Positions 14,832 through 22,915 of a stretch of 52,057 nucleotides of DNA are shown here, in pieces. A program made the position numbers and the translations under genes. Below the pieces are notes generated by a model that was not told the origin of the DNA, searched no databases, and saw only the letters and a program-made list of their open reading frames with translations. Source of the DNA: DYIU01 sp038326775 (GTDB lineage: Bacteria > Actinomycetota > Geothermincolia > Fen-727 > Anoxymicrobiaceae); the NCBI GenBank assembly GCA_038326775.1, contig JBBQKJ010000018.1:1-52057 (forward strand), read 5' to 3'. Within the stretch, counting starts at the first letter, position 1. Every line of letters starts with the position of its first letter.

Positions 14832-16955
14832 GTGAAGAAAGCCGTGCTGGTTGCGGTCGTGGCTTTCACCCTATTGCTGCTCCCTCCATTCGCCGCGTTC
14901 GCGGCCTTCATGCTTCTCGTCAGAGCGATGCGCGATGCGCCGCGCCAGCCGATTGCCCTGCCGTACCGGGGAGGAAGCGTAGAGGTGTCTCCCACCAGGG
15001 TCGTGGCCGGCGCCACCCAGGTGCCGGTCACCATCACATACACCGTGGGTCCCGAAGGCATCAAGGAGGGCGGCTCCGTGAAGCTCTGCGGCGGCAAGGT
15101 GCTGCGGTTCGGAACCGAAGGCTGGCGGCTCTGCCTTCAGTGGGCTAATGGCTGGGGCCGTCTCCAGCGCCGCCACCCCGACCGGGCCAACTACCTCGAC
15201 GTCACAACGTCACGCCAGGGTGTCTCCCTCGAGGTCTCGCTGATGGAAAGAGCCTCCGAGGCGACCCAGCTGATGTGGCTGAAAAGGAAGCTCCTGCAGA
15301 AGATGGGAATCAAGCTCTCTCGGATCGACCCCCGGGGCGCCTTCCTCGAGAACGAGAAGGTAGAGGTGCTGGTCGAGCGGGGGAGCCTCCTCGAGGGGGA
15401 CTCGATCGAGTTCGTCATGGGCAGGGGCGCCGGGTTGGAGACGCCGTATGACATCATGGAGACTGACTTCGCCCTCGAGGTTGACCCTTCGGGGCGCGGA
15501 GATTTCCGGCTGGAGGCGGCCGTGCCGAGCCTCAGGGCCTGCGGCGGCAAGCCCGCCAGGCTCGACGTGGTCGCACCGAGCATCGCCGTACCGGGCAGCG
15601 AGATACGCGTCCTCGTGAGATGCCTGGACGACCGCGGCGTCTTGACCCCCGAGTTCTCCGGGAGGCTGTTCATCTCGGCCGGCCCCGGGCTCGAGGCGCC
15701 TTCGACCGTCATCATGCCCGACAAGAACGAGGGCGCCGCCTGGTTCGCGGCCCGGGTCACGGGCCGTGGCGTGGCACGCATCGAGGTGCGCGACGAGGGC
15801 GGAGGCCTCGAGGGCGAGTGTAACCCGGTCGCGTGCATGGACAGCCAGTACCTCCTGCTGTGGGGCGACCTCCACACGCACTCCATTGTTTCGGACGGCA
15901 CGCAGGAGCCGAGCTGGCTCTACCACCGCGCGCGCGAGTTGATGGGTTGGGACTTCACCGCGGTGACCGACCACGACACCTGGAGCCTTGGCGAGGAACA
16001 CGACAGGAGCCCGCTCGAGTTCGAGCTCATGATGCGGGCGGCGGACGAGAACTACCACCCGGGAGAGTTCGTCACCTTCCGGACTTACGAGTGGACAAAC
16101 CACGTCCTGGGACACCGCAACGTGTTGTTCGGGCCCGCGGAGGAGCCGTTATTCTTTCCGCACACCGACCCGCGCTACTCGACGCCGGAGGCCCTCCTCG
16201 GGGCGCTCGAAGGCCGCGACGTCATCGTCGTGCCGCACCACCCGGCATGGAAGACGCACGCGGGCGAGATGCGCTTCGACTTCGGCCCGGAGGGCCCGGG
16301 TGTTCAGAGGCTTGTCGAGGTGTACTCTCGCCACGGTAGCTCGGAATACTACGGATGCCCACGCCCGATATCCCACGTCGCGATGATGCGTGGCTCCAGG
16401 GGTACGCTCCTGCGCGCTTTCCTCCGCAAGGAGTACGCCGGCCTCCGCTCCGGGAGTTACGTGCGCGACGCGTTGGCGGCCGGGCACCGGCTGGGGTTGA
16501 TAGCGGGCAGCGACGAGCACATCGTCGGCGTGGACCCGCACCGGACGGTGGGCCACCAGTACGGTGGAGGCACCACGGGATTGTTCGCCGCGGCGCGCAC
16601 CCGCGAGGCGGCCTGGGAGGCGCTGAAGGGGCGCCGCGCCTGCGGCACCACAGGGGTCCGCATGCTGCTCGAGCTCCGGGTCAACGGCGTTTTGCAAGGC
16701 GCCGAGCTTTCCTCCGGATCATCTCCCCGCATCACCGGGTACGTGCTGGGCACGGCTGACCTGGAGTCCGTCGAGCTGGTGAAGTTCGACTCGAGCGGTT
16801 ACTCGACTCCGTGGAGTGGCGGCGGAAGCGGCCCCGAGTCGTCTATCGACTTCACCGACAGGGCGTTCAGGGAAAATTCCTTCTATTATCTTCGCGTGGT
16901 CCAGGCAGATGGGAACATGGGCTGGGCCGGCCCCACCTGGGTCGACAAAGAGTGA
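14832..16955 (+). CDS. Exported PHP-domain metallohydrolase (DUF3604-like)
   Basis: 707 aa. An N-terminal hydrophobic segment (KKAVLVAVVAFTLLLLPPFAAFAAFMLL) serves as signal or anchor. Residues ~40-340 look like beta-sandwich modules. The PHP metal-binding domain begins WGDLHTHSIVSDGTQEPSWLY (from residue 344) with VTDHDTW and VPHHPAW further on, all likely metal ligands of a phosphoesterase-type site. A final ~90-residue beta domain follows. Family members are related to DUF3604 proteins; the substrate is unknown. The GTG at 14832 is preferred because AGGAG lies 7 nt upstream and it places the signal sequence at the N-terminus; the frame is open further upstream but without a leader-like sequence. 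Ends 1 nt before element D. Confidence 0.82.
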   Translation: MKKAVLVAVVAFTLLLLPPFAAFAAFMLLVRAMRDAPRQPIALPYRGGSVEVSPTRVVAGATQVPVTITYTVGPEGIKEGGSVKLCGGKVLRFGTEGWRLCLQWANGWGRLQRRHPDRANYLDVTTSRQGVSLEVSLMERASEATQLMWLKRKLLQKMGIKLSRIDPRGAFLENEKVEVLVERGSLLEGDSIEFVMGRGAGLETPYDIMETDFALEVDPSGRGDFRLEAAVPSLRACGGKPARLDVVAPSIAVPGSEIRVLVRCLDDRGVLTPEFSGRLFISAGPGLEAPSTVIMPDKNEGAAWFAARVTGRGVARIEVRDEGGGLEGECNPVACMDSQYLLLWGDLHTHSIVSDGTQEPSWLYHRARELMGWDFTAVTDHDTWSLGEEHDRSPLEFELMMRAADENYHPGEFVTFRTYEWTNHVLGHRNVLFGPAEEPLFFPHTDPRYSTPEALLGALEGRDVIVVPHHPAWKTHAGEMRFDFGPEGPGVQRLVEVYSRHGSSEYYGCPRPISHVAMMRGSRGTLLRAFLRKEYAGLRSGSYVRDALAAGHRLGLIAGSDEHIVGVDPHRTVGHQYGGGTTGLFAAARTREAAWEALKGRRACGTTGVRMLLELRVNGVLQGAELSSGSSPRITGYVLGTADLESVELVKFDSSGYSTPWSGGGSGPESSIDFTDRAFRENSFYYLRVVQADGNMGWAGPTWVDKE

Positions 16956-16956
16956 A

Positions 16957-17036
16957 TGGGGCCAGGTCTTGCACCGTGCATCTCGAGTGGTCTTTCGAAC
17001 TGACCACATAGACGCACGGTTTGAGACCTGACCCCA
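16957..17036. repeat. GGGGTCAG-family element D, long imperfect hairpin
   Basis: Left arm 16957-16983 (TGGGGCCAGGTCT..GTGCATCT) and right arm 17010-17036 (AGACGCACGG..CCTGACCCCA) pair over ~27 bp with four mismatches. The loop holds a second 6-bp stem (GTGGTC/GACCAC). It lies between two convergent genes and starts just after the stop codon of the PHP gene. Confidence 0.85.
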
Positions 17037-17045
17037 GGGCCGCGT

Positions 17046-17990
17046 CTACTGCTGGGGCTTCAGGTCCGCGGGCAAGCCCGGGGTGTTGTAGACCTCGGGC
17101 CCTGACCCGTAGTTCTTGGCCACCCACTGCCCGTTCTCCTGGTGCAGCACGAATATGAGGTCCGTCTGCTGTTTCTCGGGTGGGAAGTCCACGTAGAAGA
17201 CCTCCCAGGTCGGGTCAGTCTGGCTCTGCTTGTACTCGTAGATGCTGGCGCTGGTGGTGTCGATGCCCTTGGAGGTCATGTAGTCCACGATGACCTGCTG
17301 CTGGGTCTTCACCGGCGGTTGCGGAGGCGCGGGCGGCGGCAGTGTTATCTGCAAGTCAGCGGGCGCGCCCTTGCCCTTGATCTGGTCGGGGGTCATGGCG
17401 TTGCCGTAATCGACCACGTTCCAACTGCCCTTGACCTGGTGCAGCAGGAAGTACAGCGTCTTCTGGCCGGACTTAATACCTTCGTCTATCTTCCAGGTTG
17501 AGTCACTCGCACTCGACTTTACGACGCTGAACGTCCAGCCTGACGTGTTGACACCTTTCTTCTTCAAGAAGTCGAGCATCGCCGAGACCGGGGTGGGGTG
17601 CTCTATGTCACCGGGGTTCGGTTGGGGAGGATTTGGCTTGCTGTCGGCCTTGACGGTGAAGTCGGCCTCATTGCTCTCGCCGTCCGGGGTAAGCACGGTA
17701 ACACCCTGGTCCGCGTCGGCGAGACCCGAGGGGATGCGTATGGTCACGAGTGTGCCCGACCAGGCCAGCACGTCAGCCACCTTGTCCCCCACGTGTACCA
17801 CCGAAGTACCCTGGGAGTCGCCGAGGTTGGCCCCGATGACCCTGGTAATCGTCCCTGCGGGCCCGGTGCTGGGGTCAAGCACTGAGACCTCTGGAACGTT
17901 GGCCTTCTTCCCGCATCCGACTGCCAGCACCAGCCCCAGCACCGCTACCAGGCAGAGCGCCAGGACCGCGGCCAGTCTCTTGCCTCTCAT
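17046..17990 (-). CDS. Lipoprotein with IPT/TIG domain and two C-terminal repeats
   Basis: 314 aa. Signal peptide with lipobox LAVGC (residues ~22-26) predicts a membrane-attached lipoprotein. Residues ~36-115 form an IPT/TIG immunoglobulin-like domain (VSVLDPSTGPAGTITRVIGANLG). After a proline-rich linker come two related ~70-residue units: PTPVSAMLDFLKKKGVNTSGWTF..YFLLHQVKGSWNVVDYG and QQVIVDYMTSKGIDTTSASIYEY..LIFVLHQENGQWVAKNYG. The shared FxLHQxxGxWxVxxYG pattern is distinctive but not a family I can name. AAGGAGG lies 5 nt before the ATG, a very strong ribosome site. Role at the cell surface is inferred. Confidence 0.78.
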   Translation of the reverse strand: MRGKRLAAVLALCLVAVLGLVLAVGCGKKANVPEVSVLDPSTGPAGTITRVIGANLGDSQGTSVVHVGDKVADVLAWSGTLVTIRIPSGLADADQGVTVLTPDGESNEADFTVKADSKPNPPQPNPGDIEHPTPVSAMLDFLKKKGVNTSGWTFSVVKSSASDSTWKIDEGIKSGQKTLYFLLHQVKGSWNVVDYGNAMTPDQIKGKGAPADLQITLPPPAPPQPPVKTQQQVIVDYMTSKGIDTTSASIYEYKQSQTDPTWEVFYVDFPPEKQQTDLIFVLHQENGQWVAKNYGSGPEVYNTPGLPADLKPQQ

Positions 17991-18141
17991 GTCTGCCTCC
18001 TTGTCGCCGGGATCATGTAGTCCCGGATATATGTTCTGTCAGACCCGTGCCGTTACCTTCAGGCCGGCTCTATGATACGGTCAACGGAAAACAGCCGCCT
18101 GGTTCGGAGTGGTTGGCGGCGCGTCCGGAAAGAGAGCCGTG

Positions 18142-19122
18142 ATGGGACCTGAAGAGCGTGTGAGGAAGTTCCTCGCGGATAACGGGGCGGACATCGTAGG
18201 TTTTACCCCCGCCGGTTGGTACGGGGATTGGGACGAAGAGTTCCGGGCAAGGCTCTGCGACGCGAAGATGCCGTCGCATTACGCCGGTACCCTCAGCGCT
18301 GACCCCTTTCAGCTCCTCCCCGGGGCGAAGTCCATAGTTGTGTTCGGCATGAAGTACGAAGGCTTGAGCGAGGTCACCGACCCCGGTCGCGGCTCGATCG
18401 CCGGAATCGCCTGGGCCCGAAAGAAAGCAAGGGGCCTCAGCGCTCTGCTCGAGGGCTTCCTCCTGGAGTCCGGGTTCGGGGCCAGAGATGTCATGAGCTT
18501 CCCTATGAAGGCGGCTGCCGTAGGCGCCGGAATCGCGGTCCAGAGGAAGAACTCCCTCGCCTGCTTCGAGTCTGGAGGCTCCGCGGTCAGGATCGGAACA
18601 GTCCTCACCGACCTCGAGCTAGAGCCGGGGCGTCCGATCGAGGCGGAGCCGTGTGGCGGCTGCACGTTGTGCCTTGACGCATGCCCCACCGGGGCTCTCT
18701 GCGCCGAGTACGTGGTGGACGCCCCGAGGTGCCTCTGTTACGTGCTGGAGCACGACAGCGGGCTCCCGCCCGAGATGCGCCCGGCACTGGGCAACAGGCT
18801 GGTGGGATGCGAGACCTGCCAGGTGGTCTGCCCCCTGAACCGCGAGGTGCCGCGCCTGACGCTCGAGGACGTACCCTGGCTTGACCTGCAAATACTGGCC
18901 GGTGAGGCCGCCCGGCGCCCGGAGCGGCTCATCGCGCGGCTACGCGACGACCTTGCACTGCCTGTGTACAGCGATTACACACCTCTACGCTCTATCGCTA
19001 TCGCGCTCGGGAACAGTGGCGACGAAAGCGCCGCGGGTTTCCTGCGCGAGCTCTCAAGGTCGAAGTGCCGCGAGGTGGCCGAGGCCGCCCGCTGGTCCCT
19101 TGCGAGGATCGGTGACAGCTAG
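18142..19122 (+). CDS. QueG-like 4Fe-4S protein with altered active-site motif
   Basis: 326 aa, related to epoxyqueuosine reductase (QueG), which makes queuosine in tRNA with a cobalamin and two 4Fe-4S clusters. The C-terminal iron-sulfur region is well kept: CGGCTLCLDACPTGAL (from C171), CLCYVLEHD and GCETCQVVCPLN, followed by a short HEAT-like tail. However, the usual AGLGWxGKN segment reads VGAGIAVQRKN, and the nearby region carrying the catalytic aspartate reads FPMKAAAVG without it. It may therefore not be a true queuosine enzyme. The ATG at 18142 is preceded by GAAAGAGAG; an in-frame GTG at 18109 is an alternative. Confidence 0.72.
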   Translation: MGPEERVRKFLADNGADIVGFTPAGWYGDWDEEFRARLCDAKMPSHYAGTLSADPFQLLPGAKSIVVFGMKYEGLSEVTDPGRGSIAGIAWARKKARGLSALLEGFLLESGFGARDVMSFPMKAAAVGAGIAVQRKNSLACFESGGSAVRIGTVLTDLELEPGRPIEAEPCGGCTLCLDACPTGALCAEYVVDAPRCLCYVLEHDSGLPPEMRPALGNRLVGCETCQVVCPLNREVPRLTLEDVPWLDLQILAGEAARRPERLIARLRDDLALPVYSDYTPLRSIAIALGNSGDESAAGFLRELSRSKCREVAEAARWSLARIGDS

Positions 19123-19125
19123 TTC

Positions 19126-21132
19126 TTAATGGCCCATCACCACGTGGCCGCCGGTCCAGGCACCGCCGTAATTGAAGAACATCGGGCGCTCGGCGATTAT
19201 TCCCACGTTGTTCGTCGACTCGACCTTTATGGCGATGTCGCTGGACACGGAGTCGGCGTTTCCGAGAAGGTCGCCCGGCCGTATGGTGGTTCGCGAGAGC
19301 GGGCCGACGAAGGCGTCCTGTTGGGCTGTCGTAGCGTCCCCCCTCAAGTAGGTTATCTTCACCTGCGCGCCCTTTTCGGACGGGTTCGCAAGGCAGAGAT
19401 AAGTTTGAAAGCCGGGCCGGGTCGTCCCTTCCGCGAAGTACCACGACGGCTTGGGAAAGGAGGTGCCGAGCGTGTCGCTTCCGCCGGTCCATACGCCGCC
19501 GTAGTTGAAGTACATCGGGCGCTCGGCGACTATGTCCACGTTGTTTGTCGAGGTGACACGACAGGAGAAGTCCTTTCCGCCGCCGATGTCGTCTGAGGCC
19601 AGTATCGTCTTCCTGGTCATCGGCCCAACTGTGTGGTCGGCGCTGATGCTGCCGCCCCCGGCGATGAGGTAGCTCACCCTGACCTCGGCTGAGGCGCCGG
19701 TCGGGTTAGCCAGGCAGAGGTACGTTTGGAAGCCCGAGCGGGTGGTGCCCTCGGCGAAGTACCAGGCCGGCCTCGCGGAGAGCGAGCCCAGCGAGTCGTG
19801 TCCCCCCGTCCATGCGCCGGCATAGTTAAAATACATCGGGCGCTCGGCGACCAGCCCGACACCGTTGGTGCAGCTCACCCGGCAGGAAAAGTCCTTATCG
19901 CGGCCGATGTCTTTCGAGGTGTCTATGGTCTTCCTCGTCCCGGGCCCCACGGAATGCGCCACGTCGACGGTGCCGCCTCCCTCGATGAAGTAGCTGATAA
20001 CCAACCGCGCCTCGGTGGCGGAGGGGTTCCCGACGCAGAGGTACGTGTCGAAGCCGGTGCGGGTGGTCCCCTCGGCAAAATACCAGGTGGGCCGCAGGTA
20101 CGCGCTTCCGACGGTTGCGTGGCCGCCGGTCAGCGTCCCCTTGTAGTTGAAGTACATCGGGCGCTCCGCGATAACGGGCACGCCGTTGGTGGATAGCACC
20201 TCACAGGAGAAGTCCTTTCCGCTCTTGATGTCGGTCGAGACGTCTACGGTCAGGCGCGAGTGGGCCTTGACGGTGTAACCGACTTCCCTGTTGCCGCCGC
20301 CTTCCAGCATGTAGCGGACCGTCGCGGCCGCGTCCGCCTCGCCGGGGTTCCCCAGGCAGACATAGGTGACGAACCCCTTCCGTGTGGTGCCCTCCGCGAA
20401 ATACCAGTTGAGGGCGACCGGCTCTGTGCTCTTGATCTCGCTGCCCGTATAGTAGTGTTTGAGGATGTCTTTATAGTCCCAACCGTTTTGCGCCAGCACG
20501 CGGGAGCCCTCCTGGCACATGCCGACACCGTGCCCCCACATGCTGGTGTTCCCGCATGGGCACGAGACGCTGCGGCAGTAGGGAAGGTAAGCGCCCCAGA
20601 CGTCCTCGGAGTTGCGGGTGTGCCCGTCACAGTGACCGAAGAAGTACGACTCGATGACCTGGCCGTCGTAGAGAGCCCCGACCTTGTGTGTCGAGTCGAC
20701 CGCGAGGTCGGTCCCGGGGTCGCGCTCCTCGTGCCAGACCTGGCAGTGGGTGGTGGTACAGACGTCCGCGCCCTGGTCGGGGTGCCGATAGGAGGTCGCC
20801 GCGTAACTCCGCGCCGCCACTGCCTGCGCGCAGAGTGAGTCGTAGGGCCAGGAGGCCGGAACCTCCGCAGGCAGGACTCCTTTGAGGTAATCGTCCATGT
20901 ACATCGTGCGCACGGAGTTATCGGGCATCAACACCCTGACGGTCTCCGGGACCGCGTTGACACCCGACCCTTTCACCGCGGAGCGACGGGTCAGGCCCTG
21001 CCCGCCTGGCGGGGGGGCGGCAAAGGAAACTGCACAGAGCAGAACTATGCAGGTTGCCACACCGAATGCCCCGGCCAACGCGTTCACCGCGGTTCTTTTC
21101 CTGGTATCAAGCGTCACGTTCTCGCCCTTCAT
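19126..21132 (-). CDS. Secreted SpoIID-domain protein with four WYFAEGTT repeats
   Basis: 668 aa. An N-terminal hydrophobic segment (about 14-38) suggests export. Residues ~65-240 form a SpoIID/LytB amidase-enhancer domain (VRTMYMDDYLKGVLPAEVPASW, AQAVAARSYA, GHGVGMCQEGSRVLAQNGWDYKDILKHYY). Four repeats of ~105 residues follow, each opening WYFAEGTTRxGFxTYLCLxNP and containing AERPMYFNY; they are probably beta-sandwich adhesive or cell-wall modules. The corresponding DNA repeats start near 20410, 20090, 19770 and 19445. A wall-remodelling or surface-display role is inferred. The start ATG lies just after a 16-bp palindrome (21141-21156) whose right half is the only purine-rich ribosome-site candidate. 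Confidence 0.87.
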   Translation of the reverse strand: MKGENVTLDTRKRTAVNALAGAFGVATCIVLLCAVSFAAPPPGGQGLTRRSAVKGSGVNAVPETVRVLMPDNSVRTMYMDDYLKGVLPAEVPASWPYDSLCAQAVAARSYAATSYRHPDQGADVCTTTHCQVWHEERDPGTDLAVDSTHKVGALYDGQVIESYFFGHCDGHTRNSEDVWGAYLPYCRSVSCPCGNTSMWGHGVGMCQEGSRVLAQNGWDYKDILKHYYTGSEIKSTEPVALNWYFAEGTTRKGFVTYVCLGNPGEADAAATVRYMLEGGGNREVGYTVKAHSRLTVDVSTDIKSGKDFSCEVLSTNGVPVIAERPMYFNYKGTLTGGHATVGSAYLRPTWYFAEGTTRTGFDTYLCVGNPSATEARLVISYFIEGGGTVDVAHSVGPGTRKTIDTSKDIGRDKDFSCRVSCTNGVGLVAERPMYFNYAGAWTGGHDSLGSLSARPAWYFAEGTTRSGFQTYLCLANPTGASAEVRVSYLIAGGGSISADHTVGPMTRKTILASDDIGGGKDFSCRVTSTNNVDIVAERPMYFNYGGVWTGGSDTLGTSFPKPSWYFAEGTTRPGFQTYLCLANPSEKGAQVKITYLRGDATTAQQDAFVGPLSRTTIRPGDLLGNADSVSSDIAIKVESTNNVGIIAERPMFFNYGGAWTGGHVVMGH

Positions 21133-21140
21133 GCAAAGAA

Positions 21141-21156
21141 GCCCTCCCGGGAGGGC
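21141..21156. promoter_or_regulatory. Palindrome over the ribosome-binding region of the SpoIID gene
   Basis: The perfect 16-bp palindrome GCCCTCCCGGGAGGGC ends 8 nt before the minus-strand ATG. Its GGGAGGG half is the best Shine-Dalgarno candidate, so folding could hide it. Confidence 0.4.
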
Positions 21157-21213
21157 CCCTGTTGCCAGATTATACGCTTGCCGCCCGCGCGGTCGGACTT
21201 TTCGGGCTCGGGC

Positions 21214-21612
21214 TCAGTCCTCCGAGGCCTCACCGGCCTTTGCGAACATCGGCGGCCGGTAGGTCGCGAAGCGCAACTTTGTAACGACCGCGCCGGCGCT
21301 GCGGGTGAAGACGTTGGGGTTGATGCACTCGACGTAACGGGGGAGCAGCCGCTCGTTCTTGTTGATGACGTCTGCGACCTTCTGGGGGTCCATGTATTTC
21401 ATCATCTCGCCCGCGAAGGCCAGCCCCTCGTTCATCGAATCGGCAATGGCCTTAGCGTCGAGGTTGGCCACTATCCTGCCCATGAAATCGGCGTTCTCGT
21501 TTATCGCCTCGGCCACGGCGCGGGGGTCCATTCCTTCGATCATCCCGGAGATCAGCTCTGAATTGCTGCCCAACCTGCCACTGAGCTTGCCCAGTGTCCT
21601 CATAAGTGACAA
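21214..21612 (-). CDS. Small protein with tandem MDPxxVAxxINEN repeats
   Basis: 132 aa, not recognised. At least three tandem ~24-residue units occur: MDPRAVAEAINENADFMGRI, LDAKAIADSMNEGLAFAGEM and MDPQKVADVINKNERLLPRY. These are probably helical-hairpin repeats. The C-terminal ~35 residues (VVTKLRFATYRPPMF) are not repetitive. No membrane segment or signal is seen, so it is probably cytoplasmic. The TTG at 21612 has a G-rich site 8 nt upstream; an ATG three codons later is the alternative. It lies between the SpoIID gene and the histidine kinase on the same strand, not overlapping either. Confidence 0.62.
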   Translation of the reverse strand: MSLMRTLGKLSGRLGSNSELISGMIEGMDPRAVAEAINENADFMGRIVANLDAKAIADSMNEGLAFAGEMMKYMDPQKVADVINKNERLLPRYVECINPNVFTRSAGAVVTKLRFATYRPPMFAKAGEASED

Positions 21613-21732
21613 CTCAACTACCCCCTTCCGATGGGAACTGCTGCCGGCTCCCGCTGTTCATCCTCTGCGACGACAGACTATAACCTATCAGAACTGGCGG
21701 GTCAAATCTTTGTTGCCGTTTTGGCCGGCGCT

Positions 21733-21766
21733 TAATAATTGGGGTCAGATCTGACCCCAATTATTA
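21733..21766. repeat. GGGGTCAG-family element E, 34-bp perfect palindrome
   Basis: A perfect 34-bp palindrome with no loop: half-site TAATAATTGGGGTCAGA and its exact complement. The stop codon of the histidine kinase (minus strand) is the outer TAA. It contains the core GGGGTCAGATCTGACCCC. Confidence 0.92.
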
Positions 21767-22915
21767 GTCGAGGGGCATGGTGAAGTAGATGGTGGTCCCT
21801 TCGCCGGGCTCGCTTTCGGCTCGTACGGCGCCGCCGTGCGCCTCTACCAGGCTGCGGGCTACGGTAAGGCCGATTCCGGCGCCCCCGGTCGCTCGCTCGC
21901 GGGCACGCTCCACGCGGTAGAATCGCTCGAAGATGAAGGGCAGGTCCTCAGGCGCTATCCCCGAACCGGTGTCCGCGACGCTGAACTCTATCATCGAGCC
22001 CGACCTTCGCGCACCCAGTGTTATGCTTCCACCCTCCCTCGTGTGAGCGGCAGCGTTCTTGACCAGGTTCCCGAGCACCTGGGTCAGCCTTACAGGGTCG
22101 GCGAAGACCGGCGGCAGGCCTGATTCCACTTCGGTCCTGAGCTCCAGGTTCGCGGCTTCGAGCTCACGAGCGAACTTGACGGCGAGCCCACCTGTCGCCT
22201 CGGCCACGTTGACCGGCATGCGCTCGAGCTCCATCTGCCCCGACTCGACCAGGGACAACTGGCGGAGGTCGTCGACCAGGCGGGCCAGAACGTCAACGTC
22301 CTCCGAGAGCGAAGCGACCGTCCCGGCATCCGCGGCGATAACGCCGTCCTCTATGGCCTCGAGCTGGGCCTTCATGGCCGCCAGCGGGTTGCGCAGCTCG
22401 TGGGCGATGTCGGCAACCATGTTGCTTCTGAGCTTCTCGTTGGTCTGCAGGCTCTCGGCGAGAGAGTTGAATGCGTGCGCGAGCTCGTCCACCTCGGCCC
22501 CGCCGCGCACCTGGACCCTCCGGGAGTAGTCGCCGCGCTCTATGCCTTCGGCCGCGTCTGTCAGCTGGGAGAGCGGGCGAGAGAGCTCCCGGGCGAGGAT
22601 GTAGCTCATGAGCAGGCCCAGGACGAGCGCGACCAGAGACGCTGTGAGAAAGCCCTGGTTGATGGCGTTCAATGCGCCGTTGCTGGTCGGGCCGCCGCGC
22701 CCTTCTCCCATGCGCATGCCCTGGCCCGAGCACTGGTTGAAGTAAGTGTTCACGCGCGACCGGGCCACGAGGTTGGCGGTGAGCGCCGCCGCCAGTATGC
22801 AGACGAGCGCGACCGCGATAAGCGACAGGGTCAACACGAGCCTGAAGCTAGACTTTCTTTTTCGCGCTGAAGCGGTATCCGACTCCGTGGACAGTCTCGA
22901 CGAAATCCCAGTCAC
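21764..22915 (-). CDS. Sensor histidine kinase (HAMP-HisKA-HATPase)
   Basis: 383 aa. Membrane segments at ~26-50 and ~88-108 enclose a very short extracytoplasmic loop (~37 residues with QCSGQGMRMGEGRGG, which might bind metal). A HAMP domain (~109-160) follows, then HisKA with phosphorylated H172 in DIAHELRNPLAA. The ATP-binding domain carries N, G1 (VADTGSGIAPEDLPFIFERFYR) and G2 (GAGIGLTVARSLVEAHGG) boxes. The predicted GTG start overlaps the regulator gene by 68 nt; a start nearer the end of that gene (GTG at SFRLV) is possible. It pairs with the response regulator immediately upstream. Confidence 0.93.
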   Translation of the reverse strand: MTGISSRLSTESDTASARKRKSSFRLVLTLSLIAVALVCILAAALTANLVARSRVNTYFNQCSGQGMRMGEGRGGPTSNGALNAINQGFLTASLVALVLGLLMSYILARELSRPLSQLTDAAEGIERGDYSRRVQVRGGAEVDELAHAFNSLAESLQTNEKLRSNMVADIAHELRNPLAAMKAQLEAIEDGVIAADAGTVASLSEDVDVLARLVDDLRQLSLVESGQMELERMPVNVAEATGGLAVKFARELEAANLELRTEVESGLPPVFADPVRLTQVLGNLVKNAAAHTREGGSITLGARRSGSMIEFSVADTGSGIAPEDLPFIFERFYRVERARERATGGAGIGLTVARSLVEAHGGAVRAESEPGEGTTIYFTMPLD

